A stretch of DNA of 33,938 bases, taken from NCBI GenBank assembly GCA_902773055.1, contig CACYCZ010000099.1, forward strand, positions 1-33,938, in the 5' to 3' direction. Of the stretch, positions 32,720 to 33,938 are shown one piece after another. Origin of the DNA: an uncultured Bacteroidales bacterium. GTDB taxonomy: Bacteria > Bacteroidota > Bacteroidia > Bacteroidales > Bacteroidaceae. The notes beneath the pieces are model-generated. The model was not told the DNA's origin. It saw only the letters and a list, made by a program, of their open reading frames with translations, and made no database searches. The position numbers and the translations under genes were made by a program. Numbering within the stretch: the first letter of the stretch is position 1; each line of letters opens with the position of its first letter.

Positions 32720-33013
32720 TTACCGCGAAATCCTGAAACCCAGTTTCACAATCAGTTTCAGCGTGCCGACGGCAGTGTTGCGGTCATACTCCTTCTCCGT
32801 TTCGGGCAGTTCTTCATACGGCACCAGGCAGGGATGCGTCTTCCTTGCATCATCACGCTGAGCCCCGTGAGTCCAGCCCTGAGCCATGCGGCTCCCGGCC
32901 CATACCTCATGCACATTTCTGGCCATCAGCTCTGCCAGCTGCTCCAGTTCTTCAGGCAGCACGACATCAGTCGTGTCAATCGGCTGCGGTGTATACTTTT
33001 CTGCTTTCATCAT
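32720..33013 (-). CDS. Small RyR-domain protein
   Basis: 97 aa consisting almost only of one RyR (ryanodine receptor) domain: YTPQPIDTTDVVLPEELEQL, NVHEVWAGSRMAQGWTHG, RDDARKTHPCLVPYEELPETE, KEYDRNTAVGTLKLIVKLGF. All hallmark residues (PxPxDT, N-H-W, GW, HPxLxPY, EKxxDR) are present. The domain occurs singly in Bacteroides and in tandem in animal calcium channels, and its bacterial ligand is unknown. No signal peptide or membrane segment, so cytoplasmic. A second Met follows the first. A -7 match is at 33063-33070. Confidence 0.9.
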   Translation of the reverse strand: MMKAEKYTPQPIDTTDVVLPEELEQLAELMARNVHEVWAGSRMAQGWTHGAQRDDARKTHPCLVPYEELPETEKEYDRNTAVGTLKLIVKLGFRISR

Positions 33014-33062
33014 TTTTCTGCTTTAATAATTCATGTCATGACTAAAGAGGCTCATCCGACGT

Positions 33063-33070
33063 CAAATCTA
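33063..33070 (-). promoter_or_regulatory. -7 promoter element of the RyR gene
   Basis: Reads TAGATTTG on the minus strand, a full match to TAnnTTTG, 49 bp before the ATG. The -33 box is not clear. Confidence 0.4.
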
Positions 33071-33130
33071 TCATCGCCCCCTTTCCTCCATACCCTGCCG
33101 GGATATCGCGTCCCTCAGGCCATCCCTGTT

Positions 33131-33196
33131 CCTCCGGCTTGAGTACGCGGGTACTCATGCCGGAGGAATGCAGTACTCTGGCTGAAGTACTGCATC
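33131..33196. repeat. Tandem strong hairpins overlapping the DUF6078 stop codon
   Basis: Hairpin 1: 33131-33147 with 33152-33168, 16 of 17 pairs (single T-T mismatch), loop GCGG, arms containing CCTCCGG and TGAGTAC. Hairpin 2: ATGCAGTACT (33169-33178) with AGTACTGCAT (33187-33196), 8-nt loop; its outer base pairs reach into the stop codon at 33195-33197. Hairpin 1 carries GAGTAC and hairpin 2 AGTACT. No T-run follows in either direction, so this is not a plain terminator; it resembles REP/BIME-type palindromic units. Confidence 0.7.
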
Positions 33197-33629
33197 AATC
33201 ATACCAGTTGATATGTTTCTCATAACTGTCGAATTTCACCTCCCCGGTGATTCCCACCTTGTGCAGGGCATCCAGCACAATCTTCTGCTCCTGAGGCGAA
33301 AGCAGCGTATCCCCGCGTCGGCGCTCATAGTAGGCATTGCGTCCGAACTTACCTATCAGCATCCACATGAATGTCTTGTATTGGTTGGGGTACATCCTTT
33401 CCTGAAAATTCGTGAATCCGCGGGCATAGGTCACCGGCGCAGCGTCACGATAATACCTGCACTCAGCCGTCGGCTGGCACAGCTCTGGATTTATCAGCCT
33501 TATTACAGGCTCCTTTTTCATCAGCACGGGATAGGCCAGCTGATGCAGGCAGGTCGCTGCCATAGGGCAGCCGCCGTGCTGACACACATAATAATTGTCC
33601 GGCAATGAATCATATGTTTTCTTCGGCAT
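33195..33629 (-). CDS. DUF6078-family protein
   Basis: 144 aa, no signal peptide. It has a Cys-rich N-terminus: CQHGGCPMAATCLHQLAY (three Cys and two His) and, further on, PELCQPTAECRYYRD, an arrangement that could bind metal. The central part FQERMYPNQYKTFMWMLIGKFGRNAYYERRRGD and the C-terminal SPQEQKIVLDALHKVGI look helical. I recognise this as DUF6078, found in Bacteroides and Prevotella; function unknown. The stop lies in hairpin 2 of the palindromic pair. It starts 29 bp after the next gene's stop. Confidence 0.8.
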   Translation of the reverse strand: MPKKTYDSLPDNYYVCQHGGCPMAATCLHQLAYPVLMKKEPVIRLINPELCQPTAECRYYRDAAPVTYARGFTNFQERMYPNQYKTFMWMLIGKFGRNAYYERRRGDTLLSPQEQKIVLDALHKVGITGEVKFDSYEKHINWYD

Positions 33630-33658
33630 AGTATTTCCTTTGATATATCTCTTATCCG

Positions 33659-33938
33659 TTACTTCAGTTTGTCTTCCAGCTGATTGATCTGGGTTTCCAT
33701 TTCGTTGAGTTTCCGATCTTCGTAGTTAATCGGAGCACCATATCTGCCGACCTCTTCCTCAAGACAATTCATCTCATGAGCCTGAAAACGCTCATATTCC
33801 TCCTGCGAGAGGTCCAGCGGCGTCCCGTTGGGGAAATGGGTCCATTTCCCTGAAAGTTCATAATGGGCTTTGCGGCTTGCCTTAGGCAGCAGGGAGAGAC
33901 TGCCCAGATATGCATAATAGAACGCATTGACCGAATAG
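33659..33938 (-). CDS. C-terminal part of a protein of unknown function (5' end beyond window)
   Basis: The last 92 codons are visible and end at the stop 33661-33659. The frame reads YSVNAFYYAYLGSLSLLPKASR, then LSGKWTHFPNGTPLDLSQEEYERFQAHE, and finishes with a coiled-coil tail (DRKLNEMETQINQLEDKLK). The family is not recognised. The start of the gene and any N-terminal domain lie to the right of the window. It is probably co-transcribed with the DUF6078 gene. Confidence 0.7.
   Translation of the reverse strand, partial: YSVNAFYYAYLGSLSLLPKASRKAHYELSGKWTHFPNGTPLDLSQEEYERFQAHEMNCLEEEVGRYGAPINYEDRKLNEMETQINQLEDKLK

Overview
The window reads as a chromosomal segment of a Bacteroidales bacterium, most like Prevotella/Bacteroides. 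The evidence is a complete aerotolerance (bat) operon, DUF4295 beside rpmB/rpmG, DUF4230, DUF6078 and RyR-domain proteins, an almost complete lack of Shine-Dalgarno sites, and AT-rich leaders carrying the Bacteroidetes -7 promoter motif TAnnTTTG. I see no rRNA, tRNA, insertion sequence, integrase or CRISPR array.

Layout. (1) 1-423: 5' part of a secreted protein gene on the minus strand. (2) 10420 down to 596: a tightly packed ten-gene minus-strand run, moxR - DUF58 - BatD-like membrane protein - batA - batB - batC - batD - batE - PAP2 phosphatase - ypfJ-like metalloprotease, closed by a strong hairpin terminator at 487-528. (3) 10421-11077: long intergenic region with copy A of an unusual repeat element. 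(4) 12752-11078: CatA-like acetyltransferase and AlkZ-like winged-helix gene. (5) 16593-12915: ftsY - rimO - HU - membrane-anchored HU/LysM protein. (6) 17347-16715: rpmB - rpmG - DUF4295, with terminator. (7) 19853-17451: map - tsaD - pncC (CinA C-terminal family). (8) 21118-20027: alpha/beta-hydrolase lipoprotein. (9) 21119-21753: second long intergenic region with repeat copy B. (10) 21754-24054, plus strand: two DUF4230 proteins and a secreted protein of unknown function. (11) 28494-24224, minus strand: PD40 protein, large N-acetylmuramoyl-alanine amidase, apt, glucosaminidase/LysM protein. (12) 28684-31339, plus strand: acyl-ACP thioesterase and a GC-rich, probable TIM-barrel glycosidase. 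(13) 31434-33938, minus strand: WG-repeat membrane protein, RyR-domain protein, DUF6078 protein and a truncated gene.

Functionally the window mixes housekeeping (translation, protein targeting, tRNA t6A formation, N-terminal Met removal, purine salvage) with cell-envelope work: the Bat complex, peptidoglycan hydrolases, PAP2 phosphatase and LysM proteins.

The most unusual structure is a pair of homologous intergenic elements (about 10732-10954 and 21307-21540). Each carries four AGGCCT-centred palindromes spaced exactly 22 bp apart. A second odd structure is a tandem pair of strong hairpins at 33131-33196, overlapping the stop codon of the DUF6078 gene. A membrane-spanning HU/LysM protein is the most interesting protein architecture.
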